From Bog-473 sp963840245 (GTDB lineage Bacteria > Actinomycetota > Acidimicrobiia > Acidimicrobiales > RAAP-2), in NCBI GenBank assembly GCA_963840245.1, contig CAWIYI010000046.1, positions 1-54,827 of the forward strand: a stretch of DNA of 54,827 nt. Direction: 5' to 3'. This document shows positions 9,318 to 18,810 of the stretch, one piece after another. The notes beneath the pieces are model-generated. The model saw only the letters and a program-made list of their open reading frames with translations, did not search any database and was not told the origin of the DNA. The position numbers and the translations under genes are program-made. Position 1 is the first letter of the stretch; each line of letters starts with the position of its first letter.

Positions 9318-9921
9318 ATGGGGTATGGGTTGCCTGGGTCTGGACGATATTCACAGATCGAACGTGAACAGCGGTGGCTCCTCCGGGAATGTCCGGCAGG
9401 TTTGGTCGATCCCGTTCAGATACACGACATCTATCTGCGCGACACGAATCTTCGCCTCCGCCGAATGGAATCTCCACGAGGAGTCATCTGGAAGCTCGGA
9501 CAGAAGGTCCGAGAACGACCCGAGTCGCCGGAGACCGTCCGGTTGACCAACATCTACTTGGCCGAGCGTGAGTACAACGCTCTCATAGCCTTAGAGGGAG
9601 CACAGCTGAGCAAAACTCGCTGGCACTGGGTCTGGGGAGATCGTCGCTTGTCGGTCGACGTGTTCGATGAGCCTTTGAAGGGTCTCGTACTCGCCGAGAT
9701 CGAACTTCGACCAGCGGGATCTCCACCTGGATGCGCCCGATGGTGCCCTCGCCGATGTCACTTACAACAATCAGTTCTCAGGAGGCGTGCTCGCATGGGC
9801 AACGCCCGAGGAGGCTCGTCAGTTGGTTGTCGCAAGTGCTGAACGAGCAATCCGGGGCGTAGCCGCAGGGTGGCCACCCTTCTGGCGTGCGGGAGCTGCT
9901 CACTCAGCGTCAGTGTCATGA
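9318..9921 (+). CDS. CYTH-domain protein (triphosphate tunnel enzyme-like), frameshifted
   Basis: The N-terminal part shows CYTH hallmarks: the EREQRW (ExExK/R-type) strand, IHDIYLRDTNLRLRRM, IWKLGQK and VDVFDEPLKGLVLAEIEL. Such enzymes bind triphosphates in a beta-barrel tunnel and act as triphosphatases or, rarely, adenylate cyclases; which applies is not clear here. The frame breaks after AEIEL (about 9703-9709). One extra base there would restore DQRDLHLDAPDGALADV and an ordered C-terminus ending at TGA 9919-9921, giving 200 residues. ATG 9318 sits 7 bases after CATAAT; ATG 9309 is an alternative. Either a true lesion or a sequence error. Confidence 0.7.
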
Positions 9922-9950
9922 GTTCAGTGGTTTCGAAATGGCTGAACGAA

Positions 9951-9956
9951 TATCTT
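9951..9956 (+). promoter_or_regulatory. Probable -10 element of the VOC-protein gene
   Basis: TATCTT ends 7 bases before ATG 9964, with no Shine-Dalgarno sequence between, consistent with leaderless transcription. Confidence 0.5.
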
Positions 9957-9963
9957 GCAGCGC

Positions 9964-10401
9964 ATGACGATCCTACGGATGGACAACGTCGGCGTCGTTG
10001 TCGACGACCTCGAGGCTGCTGTTGCGTTCTTCGTCGAACTTGGTCTCGAGTTGGACGGCGAGGCGACAGTCGAGGGTCCTTGGGTGGACCGCGTCGTGGG
10101 GCTCGACGATGTTCGAGCTGACATCGCCATGGTGCGCACTCCGGACGGAAACGGGCGACTTGAGCTGACGAAGTTCCACACGCCGATGGCAGTCAATGCT
10201 GAGCCGAACGCACCGGCGAACACGCTGGGCATACGTCGGATCATGTTCGCCGTCGAAGACATTGAGGATGTCGTTGCTCGCCTGCACGCCCACGGCGCCG
10301 AACTCATCGGGGAACTCGCGCGATACGAGGACAGCTATCGGCTCTGCTACGTCCGCGGCCCCGGAGGCATGATCGTCGCGCTGGCCGAGCCGCTCAGTTG
10401 A
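9964..10401 (+). CDS. VOC-family (glyoxalase/bleomycin-resistance fold) protein
   Basis: 145 residues with two beta-alpha-beta-beta-beta modules. The first starts MTILRMDNVGVVVDDLEAAV, the second LGIRRIMFAVEDIEDVVARL and closes with YVRGPGGMIVALAE, typical of single-domain dioxygenase/glyoxalase relatives. Metal-ligand type residues (Glu in RLELTKFH and Glu in the last strand) are present, but the family covers lyases, dioxygenases, isomerases and antibiotic-binding proteins, so no substrate is proposed. It is not co-oriented in a clear operon: about 75 bases separate it from the next gene, which has its own ribosome site. Confidence 0.85.
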   Translation: MTILRMDNVGVVVDDLEAAVAFFVELGLELDGEATVEGPWVDRVVGLDDVRADIAMVRTPDGNGRLELTKFHTPMAVNAEPNAPANTLGIRRIMFAVEDIEDVVARLHAHGAELIGELARYEDSYRLCYVRGPGGMIVALAEPLS

Positions 10402-10476
10402 CGAAGATTCCCACGGCCAGCCCTTTGACGACCGCGGTAGCCTTGTCTCCTTCAAGACCCGGATTCCGGAGAACTG

Positions 10477-10950
10477 ATGGACAGCAGCTCCTCCGCCGAC
10501 CTTCGGCGGCTCGTCGACAAGGACCACATCATCGATCTCGTTCACCGGTACTCGTACTGCGTCGATCACAGGCTCTACGACGAAGTGGTCGAACTCTTCA
10601 CCGAAGACTGCGTGGTCGACTATGGACCGAGTTTCGCACCTCCTGTGCGTTCTCGGGCCGAGCTCCGGCAGATGTTCGGGCATCCCAAGGCGGCATTTGC
10701 TGCCACCAGCCACCACAACGCGAACGTCTTGGTGACGTTCGAGGACGCCGATCATGCTTCGGTGCGCACGTCCGTGTACGCCTGGCACCAGCGGACGGAC
10801 GGAGGCACTCCCCGGTTATGGGGCTACTACCACGACTCAGTTGTGCGCCTTCCAGAAGGATGGCGTATTGCGCAACGACAACTCCGGGTCCTCGGTGTCG
10901 AAGATTGGAATGTGGAATGGCATCCGGCCTTCGAAGGTGAGGATCAGTAG
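10477..10950 (+). CDS. SnoaL-like / NTF2-fold protein (SnoaL_4 type)
   Basis: 157 residues with the cone-shaped NTF2 fold: an N-terminal helix pair (LRRLVDKDHIIDLVHRYSYC, DHRLYDEVVELFTEDCVVDY) followed by curved sheets (TSHHNANVLVTFEDADHASV, GYYHDSVVRLPEGWRIAQR). Relatives include scytalone dehydratase, ring-hydroxylating dioxygenase beta subunits and SnoaL cyclases; His and Asp/Tyr residues in the pocket are compatible with an enzyme, but the reaction is unknown. GGAGAACTG directly before ATG gives a ribosome site, unlike most neighbours. Confidence 0.82.
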   Translation: MDSSSSADLRRLVDKDHIIDLVHRYSYCVDHRLYDEVVELFTEDCVVDYGPSFAPPVRSRAELRQMFGHPKAAFAATSHHNANVLVTFEDADHASVRTSVYAWHQRTDGGTPRLWGYYHDSVVRLPEGWRIAQRQLRVLGVEDWNVEWHPAFEGEDQ

Positions 10951-11034
10951 TCCCCAGTCCTGCGCCTGATTCGATCAGGGATTTCGCGAAGAAAGCGCAT
11001 ACCCCACCCAAGGCGCCCGTCTCGTTAGCGTCTT

Positions 11035-11691
11035 GTGGCAATGGGGACAGGAGATCCACCATCTGGGGATACGGGAGATCCACCCTCTGACTTGGGCTCC
11101 CGCACGCGGCTGAACCGCAGGGATCGCGTCGCCTCCACGCCGGTTCGCCTCGCCGACCTCGATCCGGCCTCCCGTCGCCGCGCCATCCTCCGCTGCGGCC
11201 TCACCATCGCGGTCTGCTGGGTGATCATCATCGGTGCCTTCTACGTGGTGCCCATCGGCCACGAGTCCGGCCTGCGCGCCTTCGTGCGACTCGGTGCTGA
11301 CGTCGCGCTCATCGGGGCTGTCTTCGTCTGGCAGATCCGCCGCATCTCGGTCGCCGAGCTCCCCGAGCTGCGGGCGATCGAGGCCCTCGGCATCGTGGTC
11401 GTGCTGTTCCTCGTCGCGTTCTCCGGCATCTATCTGGGGATGTCGCACGAGTCGCCGCTCACCTTCACCCAACGCCTCAACCAGACGAAGGCGCTCTACT
11501 TCACCATCAGCATCTTCTCGACGGTGGGCTTCGGTGACATCACGCCGCGGACCGACCCGGCCCGACTGGTGGTCGCGGCCCAGATGCTGCTCGACCTCGC
11601 CATCATCGGTGCCGTCGTCCGCCTCATTTTCAACGCGGCCAAGAGTCGCATTGCTCCGGCCGAGGCGCCGACGGCCGGGCGGGCCCCTTAG
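11035..11691 (+). CDS. Potassium-channel-like membrane protein
   Basis: About 218 residues: a polar N-terminus of about 55 residues, then four hydrophobic segments (around 59-80, 87-106, 116-137 and 176-196) with a pore loop between the third and fourth. The loop carries the selectivity filter TVGFGD (from T163), the bacterial K+-channel form. No RCK/TrkA or cyclic-nucleotide domain follows, so gating is not evident. GTG 11035 is used; ATG 11041 is equally possible. TAGCGT at 11026-11031 may be its -10, which would make a nearly leaderless transcript. Confidence 0.85.
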   Translation: MAMGTGDPPSGDTGDPPSDLGSRTRLNRRDRVASTPVRLADLDPASRRRAILRCGLTIAVCWVIIIGAFYVVPIGHESGLRAFVRLGADVALIGAVFVWQIRRISVAELPELRAIEALGIVVVLFLVAFSGIYLGMSHESPLTFTQRLNQTKALYFTISIFSTVGFGDITPRTDPARLVVAAQMLLDLAIIGAVVRLIFNAAKSRIAPAEAPTAGRAP

Positions 11692-11984
11692 CTCCTGCAA
11701 ATCGTCGGTCCGCCTGGCAGCATGCCTGGTCCGGAGTGACAACACGGCACGGGCAGCGATTCGCCTCGGACTTCCGCAGACAACTGGCGCTCGTCGAGAA
11801 GGACGAAGCAACGCTGGTCAGCGATCTGAACGGCTAGTGCCTGTCAGGAACGCTTGCGTCGTCCGCCGGGCGCGGTGAACGTGTGCAACGTTCCGCCGGG
11901 CGCCGTCGCGACAGAGCCGATGCGTTCGAGGGCACTTTCCCGCTCGCTGTCTACATTCAGAACCAGTGGCGAATGCTTGGTTCG
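11692..11984. other. Gap between the channel gene and the secreted-protein gene
   Basis: No gene supported. A 33-codon open stretch from GTG 11736 to TAG 11835-11837 reads like ordinary protein near its end (LALVEKDEATLVSDLNG) and could be a remnant of a decayed gene, but nothing identifiable precedes it. Confidence 0.4.
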
Positions 11985-12509
11985 TCAACCAGCGAGCCGA
12001 ATGCTCCCATAGAGAAACGAGGTGAACGGCCCCTGCGTGCCGAAGCTGGTCGGATACAGAGTTACAACCGAATATTGCTTGCCACCACCTGTTGCGTTGG
12101 CGAACTCACCAGTACCGCCCGTGACCGTGACCGTGCTCGTCACCAGGTAGCGGGTGTACGAAGAAGTCGTGGCTGCTTGGCATACCGTTCCGCTCAACGA
12201 GAAGGTCAACTGGCTACCGTTCGATGCGGTCGTCGTAACCGATCCTGTTACTGGGCTGCCCGCATTGGGACCGCACGGTGGCGGAGGACTGGCCGCTACC
12301 TCTGAACCACTCGTGGTCCCTCTGACTACCGGCGTGCCGACAACCGTGCCAACAGAGCTGGTCACATCCTGCACCGTTGACGTGATCGTGCCGCTACCCA
12401 GCTCGACGTAGGGCACTGCCTTCCGTCCACCAGGAGTTGCCGATGCCGCGCTCTCGAAGAAGGTGACGCCAACGACGGCTACCAGGACGAGGATGCAGGT
12501 TCTTCTCAC
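11985..12509 (-). CDS. Small secreted protein of unknown function
   Basis: 174 residues starting with a clear signal peptide: basic MRR, a hydrophobic core ILVLVAVVGVTFF, and a cleavage-like AASA around residue 24. The mature part is rich in Thr, Ser, Gly and Val with alternating patterns (TTTASNGSQLTFSLSGTV, YLVTSTVTVTGGTGEF) that suggest an all-beta fold. Two cysteines, one in a PPPPC stretch and one in GTVC, could form a disulfide. GTG start with GGAGAG about 10 bases upstream. I do not recognise the family. It runs opposite to its neighbours and is less GC-rich than the core genes. Confidence 0.72.
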   Translation of the reverse strand: MRRTCILVLVAVVGVTFFESAASATPGGRKAVPYVELGSGTITSTVQDVTSSVGTVVGTPVVRGTTSGSEVAASPPPPCGPNAGSPVTGSVTTTASNGSQLTFSLSGTVCQAATTSSYTRYLVTSTVTVTGGTGEFANATGGGKQYSVVTLYPTSFGTQGPFTSFLYGSIRLAG

Positions 12510-12804
12510 GGCGACTCACTCTCCGGCGAAAGGCCCAAACGAGAGGATCCCGCTGCGACCCATGCGCCCTTCTTTGTGTCCCTCCGCGATGCCGATCAGC
12601 CGTGTGTCCAATTCGGCGCCCCTCCCAGTGACGGTAACACCGCGCCACGAGCATTTCTAGGGTGTGCGACTGACGGTGACCGCCCATATTGGGCCTGTGG
12701 ACCGGGATCACCGGCGCGGCCGTCGGGCGACGATCTCGAGTGCGCTCGGGGCTGGTCGTTACGGCCAGGATCTGTCGGTACAGCCAGGATCTAGCGTTTC
12801 ATTG
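12510..12804. other. Gap upstream of the second NTF2-like gene
   Basis: Contains the divergent upstream regions of the secreted-protein gene (minus) and the NTF2-like gene (plus). A longer open frame from 12664 exists, but its extra N-terminus is Arg-rich and unlike the family. The only site I can support is TAGCGT at 12792-12797. Confidence 0.4.
12792..12797 (+). promoter_or_regulatory. Probable -10 element of the second NTF2-like gene
   Basis: TAGCGT lies 7 bases before GTG 12805 and decides that start over the upstream in-frame codons. Confidence 0.5.
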
Positions 12805-13185
12805 GTGAGAGATGCCAACGAGGTCGTGACCGCATATTGGGCGGCGGCCAATGACAGGGATTGGGCTGCCTTTGGCGACCTGCTGGCCGAAGAGGTGGTG
12901 TACGAAGGCCCCCAGACGCGCGAGCGGGTCCGTGGTCGTGCCAACTATGTGCGATTCAACGTCGAAGGGTTCCCAGGTGACTGGCACCTGGTGGTCATCC
13001 GGGTCATTGGTCAGGGACTGCACGCGTCCAGCTGGATCGAGTTCACGAACGCCGACGGCAGCATCCAGCCCGGGCTCTGTTTCTTCGAGCTTCAGGACGA
13101 CGGGAAGATCGCTCGGATCACCGACTTCTGGCCGGATCCGTACGAGCTACCCTCCAACCGAGCACACCTGGTCGAGAGGTACTGA
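12805..13185 (+). CDS. NTF2-like / SnoaL-family protein
   Basis: 126 residues beginning with the helix VVTAYWAAANDRDWAAFGDLLAEEVVYEGP, typical of short SnoaL_2-type proteins, then strands WHLVVIRVIGQGLHASSWIEF and a final ITDFWPDPYELP. The DFW motif near the end is common in this superfamily. Function unknown: relatives are small-molecule isomerases, cyclases or binding proteins. It is the second NTF2-fold gene within 2.4 kb, but the two are not close copies. Confidence 0.8.
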   Translation: MRDANEVVTAYWAAANDRDWAAFGDLLAEEVVYEGPQTRERVRGRANYVRFNVEGFPGDWHLVVIRVIGQGLHASSWIEFTNADGSIQPGLCFFELQDDGKIARITDFWPDPYELPSNRAHLVERY

Positions 13186-13313
13186 TCGGTCTCTCTGGTC
13201 GCCGAGCCGTAACGCCCACTTCCGGCTGCATCACTGTTCGGAGGCAGACCCTGTCATCGGTGTCACCCGCGACAAGCCTTGTGCTCATGTCAGGCGCTTC
13301 ACAAAGTCTTGGT

Positions 13314-14150
13314 CTAAACGAAGGCGTGCACGATGGCGCGATAGTTCTCGCTTGGCGCCGAGGTGAGGGGCGGGATTCGCCGAATGCGGCGCTCGAGGCG
13401 CCGCCCCGGTGACCGCTCCGGGGGCGGAGGAGCCGGCGGCCCCACAATCGTCCGAACTTGGGAGAACCCTGCCGCGCGGCAAAGGTTGTGCAGTGCGGCG
13501 ATCGTGGGCACGTACCAGTTCCCGAAATCGGTCCGCAACGTGCTCCCCGCGTGGAACTGCAGCATGGCCTCGTGATCGAGGCCCTGGAGGTGTACCGCCT
13601 CGGTCTCAATGACGGCGACCTCCTTGGTGACGGCCCGCACCCGTTCGAGGCAGGTGAGCGGTTCCTTCATGTGGTACAAGACGCCCAGGTAGAGCACGAC
13701 ATCGAACTGCCCGAGTTCCTGCAAGTCGACAGTCTGAAAGTCGGCCACCACGGGCTCCACCTTCGAGTCGAGCGTGGCCGCGGCGAATTCGAAGCCGCGC
13801 CGCCCCGGTAGTTCCGGACGCCAGAATTCGGTCTCGTCGCGTGACTGGTCCGGGAGGATCCCTTTCTCGATGCATTCGGCCCAATAGGTGCCTCGCACCG
13901 CCATGTCGACGCCCCACGCGTAGTGGTCGAGCGCGACGACGCGGCTCGCTCCCGCTTGCTCGGCGAGGAACGAGAACTTCCCGTCCCAAGCGCCTATGTC
14001 GAGCACGCTGCGGCCGGAGACGTCGGGGAAGATCTCAGCGCCAGTCTCCTGGACTCCGATGCCCTTGGTTCTGACTCCGTTCCCGAGGTCGATCGTATGG
14101 AACCACGGGATGCGGTCGGTCTGCGCTTGGAGTTCATCCGGGCTAGTCAC
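13314..14150 (-). CDS. SAM-dependent methyltransferase (DUF1698 / CmoB-related)
   Basis: 278 residues. The N-terminal IPWFHTIDLGNGVRTKG resembles the PWHHS-type segment of tRNA uridine-34 carboxymethyltransferase CmoB and DUF1698 proteins. The Rossmann motif I is SVLDIGAWDGKFSF, motif II VVALDHYAWG, motif III FDVVLYLGVLYHMKEPLTCLE. After this comes a family extension with EAVHLQGL and FGNWYVPT. Without the rest of a CmoA/CmoB pair, the tRNA role is uncertain; sugar or lipid methyltransfer is also possible. GTG 14150 is the start; it diverges from the HtrA gene, with 138 bases between them. Confidence 0.83.
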   Translation of the reverse strand: MTSPDELQAQTDRIPWFHTIDLGNGVRTKGIGVQETGAEIFPDVSGRSVLDIGAWDGKFSFLAEQAGASRVVALDHYAWGVDMAVRGTYWAECIEKGILPDQSRDETEFWRPELPGRRGFEFAAATLDSKVEPVVADFQTVDLQELGQFDVVLYLGVLYHMKEPLTCLERVRAVTKEVAVIETEAVHLQGLDHEAMLQFHAGSTLRTDFGNWYVPTIAALHNLCRAAGFSQVRTIVGPPAPPPPERSPGRRLERRIRRIPPLTSAPSENYRAIVHAFV

Positions 14151-14276
14151 GGTGCGGATGATAGGCAAAAGGATCGCCTCGGCACGTCGATCCTTCGGGC
14201 GTCGGATCCGATCCACCCCGGCCCTGACCCCGCGGCGCAGGGGTTTCCGGTCATGGACGGTCTCGAGGCGCGGACG

Positions 14277-14282
14277 TAGGGT
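14277..14282 (+). promoter_or_regulatory. Probable -10 element of the HtrA-like protease gene
   Basis: TAGGGT is followed by 6 bases and GTG 14289; this spacing, seen at several other genes here, favours 14289 over GTG 14283. Confidence 0.5.
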
Positions 14283-14288
14283 GTGAGG

Positions 14289-15389
<1,101 letters not shown>

Positions 15390-15582
15390 CGGGCCTCGTC
15401 ACACGGCTCGGCTCGCGCTGCTCCGTCGGGGTCGCCCGTGACGCGGGCCTCAGCTCGGGCCGACGACGAACCCGAGGTGCATGAGTCGGTCGGGGACACC
15501 GCCGACGAATCATGGCTGGCTGAAGCCGCACTCGAGGACGATCGAAGGTCCACTCCTGGTGCCGCCATGGGCTCCCACTCGG

Positions 15583-15588
15583 TAGATT
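15583..15588 (+). promoter_or_regulatory. Probable -10 element of purN
   Basis: TAGATT followed by 6 bases and the GTG start of purN; no ribosome site between them. Confidence 0.5.
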
Positions 15589-15594
15589 GGCTGG

Positions 15595-16236
15595 GTGCGC
15601 CTCGGAGTCCTTGTCTCGGGTTCCGGGACGATCCTGCGGGCGATGCTGGAGGCGGGTCTCCCGGTCTCCGTCGTGCTGTCCGACCGGCCGTGCGCCGCGC
15701 TCACCCTGGCCGAGGAGCATGGCACGGCAGCCGAGCTCGTCGACCGGAGCGGGTACGGCGGCTTCGGGCCCCGGTTCGACCGCGACGGGTTCACGGCGAC
15801 CGTGGCCGCAACCCTGGTCGCCCATCAGGTCGACCTGGTGGCCATGGCCGGCTTCGGGACCGTGATGACCGGGGCCGTGCACCGCGCCTTCCCCGACCGG
15901 ATCCTGAACACCCACCCCGCACTGCTGCCGGCGTTCCCGGGGTGGCACGGCGTGCGCGACGCCCTGGCCGCCGGCGTGTCCGAGACCGGGTGCACCGTGC
16001 ACCTGGCCACCCTCGAGATGGACGCCGGGCCGATCCTGGCCCAGGAGGCGGTCCCGGTCCTCCCCGGCGACACCGAGGAGACGCTGCACGAGCGGATCAA
16101 GGTGGTCGAGCGCCGGCTCTACCCGGCCACGGTGGCCTGGGCGCTGGCGGAGCTCCAGGCGGGACGTGCGATCGAACCGCCGGCCGGGATACCGGTCGGG
16201 CCGGGAGTCTCCGCGTTGAGACGGCGAGCAGGCTGA
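15595..16236 (+). CDS. purN: Phosphoribosylglycinamide formyltransferase (GART)
   Basis: Transfers the formyl group of 10-formyl-tetrahydrofolate to GAR in step three of purine synthesis. 213 residues. N-terminal phosphate loop LVSGSGTILRAML; catalytic N105 and H107 in NTHPALLPAFPG; catalytic D143 in MDAGPILAQ; folate-loop segment GFGTVMTGAV. The spacing of N, H and D agrees with E. coli PurN (106, 108, 144). First of a purN-purH-folD group; purH begins 72 bases downstream with its own ribosome site. Confidence 0.95.
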   Translation: MRLGVLVSGSGTILRAMLEAGLPVSVVLSDRPCAALTLAEEHGTAAELVDRSGYGGFGPRFDRDGFTATVAATLVAHQVDLVAMAGFGTVMTGAVHRAFPDRILNTHPALLPAFPGWHGVRDALAAGVSETGCTVHLATLEMDAGPILAQEAVPVLPGDTEETLHERIKVVERRLYPATVAWALAELQAGRAIEPPAGIPVGPGVSALRRRAG

Positions 16237-16308
16237 GCAGGGGAGGGGCGGAGAAGGCGTGACGAGGAGTGGTTCCGAGTGAGAAGAAATTGACGAGGTG
16301 ATCGTTTC

Positions 16309-17886
16309 GTGAGGGCCCTACTGTCGGTGTACGACAAGGAGGGCCTGGTCGAGTTGGCCCAGGGCCTCTCTGATCTGGGTTGGGAGCTGGTCGCCAGCGG
16401 CAACACGGCGGCCAAGCTGAACGAGGCCGGCATCGCCCACATCGAGGTGGCCGAGGTGACGGGCTCGCCCGAGATGCTCGGTGGGCGGGTCAAGACTCTC
16501 CATCCCAAGATCCACGGCGGCATCCTCGCCGACCGGTCCAAGCTCGAGCACCTCGACGACCTCGCCACCAACGGGATCGACGCCATCGACCTCGTGGTGT
16601 CGAACCTCTACCCGTTCTCCTCCGACCCCTCGGTCGAGCTGATCGACATCGGGGGCCCGGCCATGGTGCGGGCGGCGGCCAAGAACCACGAGCACGTCGG
16701 CATCGTCACCTCACCGGCCGACTACCCCGTCGTGCTGGAGGAGCTGCGCGCCTCGGGGTCGCTCTCGGCGGCCACTCGTCGCCGGCTCGCCCGGGCCGCC
16801 TTCGCCCACACCGCCGCCTACGACGGGGCCATCGTGGCCTGGCTCGACGCGGGAGGCCCCGTTCCCGTCGGGGCCATCGACGGCGCCACCGCCGCCGATG
16901 TCGAGGAATCCGAGCTGTCCGCGGTCCTCCCGCCGACGCTGCACCTCACGCTCGAGCGCACCGAGGTGCTGCGTTACGGCGAGAACCCGCACCAGCGCGG
17001 CTCGCGCTACCGCACGGCCGGAACCACCAGCTGGTGGGACGGCATGATCCAGCACGGGGGCAGCCCGCTGTCCTACCTCAACATCTTCGACGGCGATGCG
17101 GCGTGGCGCCTGGTGCACGAGCTGGCAGCGGACGCCGGGGCCGGGCACGCGGCCGTGGCCATCATCAAGCATGCCAACCCGTGCGGCGCCGCCGTAGCCG
17201 AGGACCTCGCCACCGCCTACGAGCGGGCGCTCGAGTGCGATCCCATGAGCGCCTTCGGGGGCGTGGTCGCCGTCGGGGGTCACGTCACGGACGAGGTGGC
17301 GCAGGCCATCGCCGCCGGACCGCAGGCCGACGTCATCATCGCCTCCTCGTACGCGCCGGCGGCACTGGAGAAGCTGAAGGGCCGCCGCAAGGCCACCCGC
17401 ATCTTGTCGGGGCCCGGGCCGGAGCAGGCGCTGCGCCAACTCCGGAGCCTCGGCACCAGCGTGCTGGTCCAGGACGTCGACGCCTTCGTCTCGCCCCGCT
17501 CCGAATGGCGCACGGTCACGACGCGCGCGCCCTCCGAGGAGGAATGGCGCGACCTGGTGCTGGCGTGGCGCGTGTGCGGCCGCACGACCTCCAACGCCAT
17601 CGCCGTCGTCACGAACGGACAGGCGGTCGGTGTGGGGGCCGGGCAACAGTCCCGCGTCGTCGCGGCGGAGATCGCCGTACAGAAGGCGGGCGAGCGCGCC
17701 AAGGGCGGTGCGGCGGCGAGCGACGCGTTCTTCCCCTTCCCCGACGGGCTGCTCGTGCTGGCCGACGCCGGCGTCACGGCCGTGGTCCAACCGGGCGGGT
17801 CGGTGAAGGATCCCGAAGTCATTGCTGCCGCGGACGAGGCCGGTCTCGCGATGGTCCTGACCGGCGAACGGCACTTCCGCCACTGA
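16309..17886 (+). CDS. purH: Bifunctional AICAR transformylase / IMP cyclohydrolase
   Basis: Performs the last two steps of IMP synthesis. 525 residues. The N-terminal MGS-like cyclohydrolase domain shows GRVKTLHPKIHGG, VSNLYPF and IDIGGPAMVRAAAKNH; the C-terminal transformylase shows RYGENPHQRG, the catalytic Lys-His in IIKHANPCG, and CDPMSAFGG. GTG start 11 bases after GAGGTGA. The stop overlaps the folD start by one base (TGATG), so the two are translationally coupled. The transformylase uses 10-formyl-THF made by FolD. Confidence 0.97.
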   Translation: MRALLSVYDKEGLVELAQGLSDLGWELVASGNTAAKLNEAGIAHIEVAEVTGSPEMLGGRVKTLHPKIHGGILADRSKLEHLDDLATNGIDAIDLVVSNLYPFSSDPSVELIDIGGPAMVRAAAKNHEHVGIVTSPADYPVVLEELRASGSLSAATRRRLARAAFAHTAAYDGAIVAWLDAGGPVPVGAIDGATAADVEESELSAVLPPTLHLTLERTEVLRYGENPHQRGSRYRTAGTTSWWDGMIQHGGSPLSYLNIFDGDAAWRLVHELAADAGAGHAAVAIIKHANPCGAAVAEDLATAYERALECDPMSAFGGVVAVGGHVTDEVAQAIAAGPQADVIIASSYAPAALEKLKGRRKATRILSGPGPEQALRQLRSLGTSVLVQDVDAFVSPRSEWRTVTTRAPSEEEWRDLVLAWRVCGRTTSNAIAVVTNGQAVGVGAGQQSRVVAAEIAVQKAGERAKGGAAASDAFFPFPDGLLVLADAGVTAVVQPGGSVKDPEVIAAADEAGLAMVLTGERHFRH

Positions 17887-18749
17887 TGGGTGCCATCCTG
17901 CTCGACGGCGAGCCGGTCGCCGCCCGGATCAACGCCGAGGTGGCCGACGGCGTCGCTCGACTGGCCGCCCAAGGCGTCCATGTGGGTCTCGGCACGATAC
18001 TGGTCGGCGACGACGTGCCCAGCGAGCGCTACGTCGCCATGAAGCACGAGGACAGCGCAGTCCTCGGCATGTACTCGGCCGGCGAGCACCTGCCGGCCAC
18101 CGCCACGCAGACCGAGGTGCTCGACGTCATCGCCCGCTTCAACGACGACCCGAAGATCAGCGCGTTCCTGGTCCAGCTCCCGCTGCCCGACGGGCTCGAC
18201 GAGACGCAGGCACTGCTCGCCGTCGACCCCGCCAAGGATGTCGACGGGCTGCACCCGGTGAACCTCGGACGCCTGGTGATCGGCACGCCGGGCCAGCTGC
18301 CCTGCACGCCGTCGGGCATCGTAGAGCTCCTCCACGCGTACGACGTCCCGGTCGAGGGCCGTCACGCCGTGATCATCGGACGCGGCGTGACGATCGGCCG
18401 GCCGCTGGGCCTGCTCCTCTCGCTGAAGCAGCCCGGCCTCAATGCCGCGGTGAGCATGGTGCACACGGGCGTACCCGAGCGCGAGATGGCGGCGATCGTG
18501 CGCACCGCCGACATCGTGGTCGCCGCCGCCGGACGGCCGCACCTACTCACCCCGGACATGGTCAAGCCCGGGGCCGCCGTGGTGTCGGCCGGGACGACCT
18601 TCGAGGGAAGGAAACTCATCCCCGACGCCCGCCCCGATGTCGCCGAGGTGGCCGGATGGATCACGCCGCGCCTCGGCGGGGTCGGCCCCATGACCCGTGC
18701 CATGCTGTACCGCAACACGCTGCGGGCTGCGGAGTTGTCGGCGAGGTGA
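17886..18749 (+). CDS. folD: Methylene-THF dehydrogenase / methenyl-THF cyclohydrolase
   Basis: Interconverts 5,10-methylene-THF and 10-formyl-THF. 287 residues. Catalytic Lys in ERYVAMKHEDSAV, LVQLPLPDGLD, KDVDGLHPVNLG and the C-terminal PRLGGVGPMTRAML are all present. The NADP-binding loop reads GRGVTIGRPLG instead of the usual GRSxxVGxP; the Ser replaced by Gly is within the known family spread. It directly supplies the formyl donor for PurN and PurH encoded upstream. Confidence 0.96.
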   Translation: MGAILLDGEPVAARINAEVADGVARLAAQGVHVGLGTILVGDDVPSERYVAMKHEDSAVLGMYSAGEHLPATATQTEVLDVIARFNDDPKISAFLVQLPLPDGLDETQALLAVDPAKDVDGLHPVNLGRLVIGTPGQLPCTPSGIVELLHAYDVPVEGRHAVIIGRGVTIGRPLGLLLSLKQPGLNAAVSMVHTGVPEREMAAIVRTADIVVAAAGRPHLLTPDMVKPGAAVVSAGTTFEGRKLIPDARPDVAEVAGWITPRLGGVGPMTRAMLYRNTLRAAELSAR

Positions 18750-18810
18750 GATCAGCACCCGGGCGACGTTCCCCTTCCGTGGCCGAGCCGCGTAGAGAGG
18801 CAGACATCAA

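Noticed and set aside
11736..11837. 33-codon open frame after the channel gene
   Set aside because: Protein-like near its end but too short, with no ribosome site or identifiable homology; at most a remnant.
12664..12804. Longer N-terminus for the second NTF2-like protein
   Set aside because: The extra residues are Arg-rich and not family-like, and a -10 hexamer lies just before GTG 12805.
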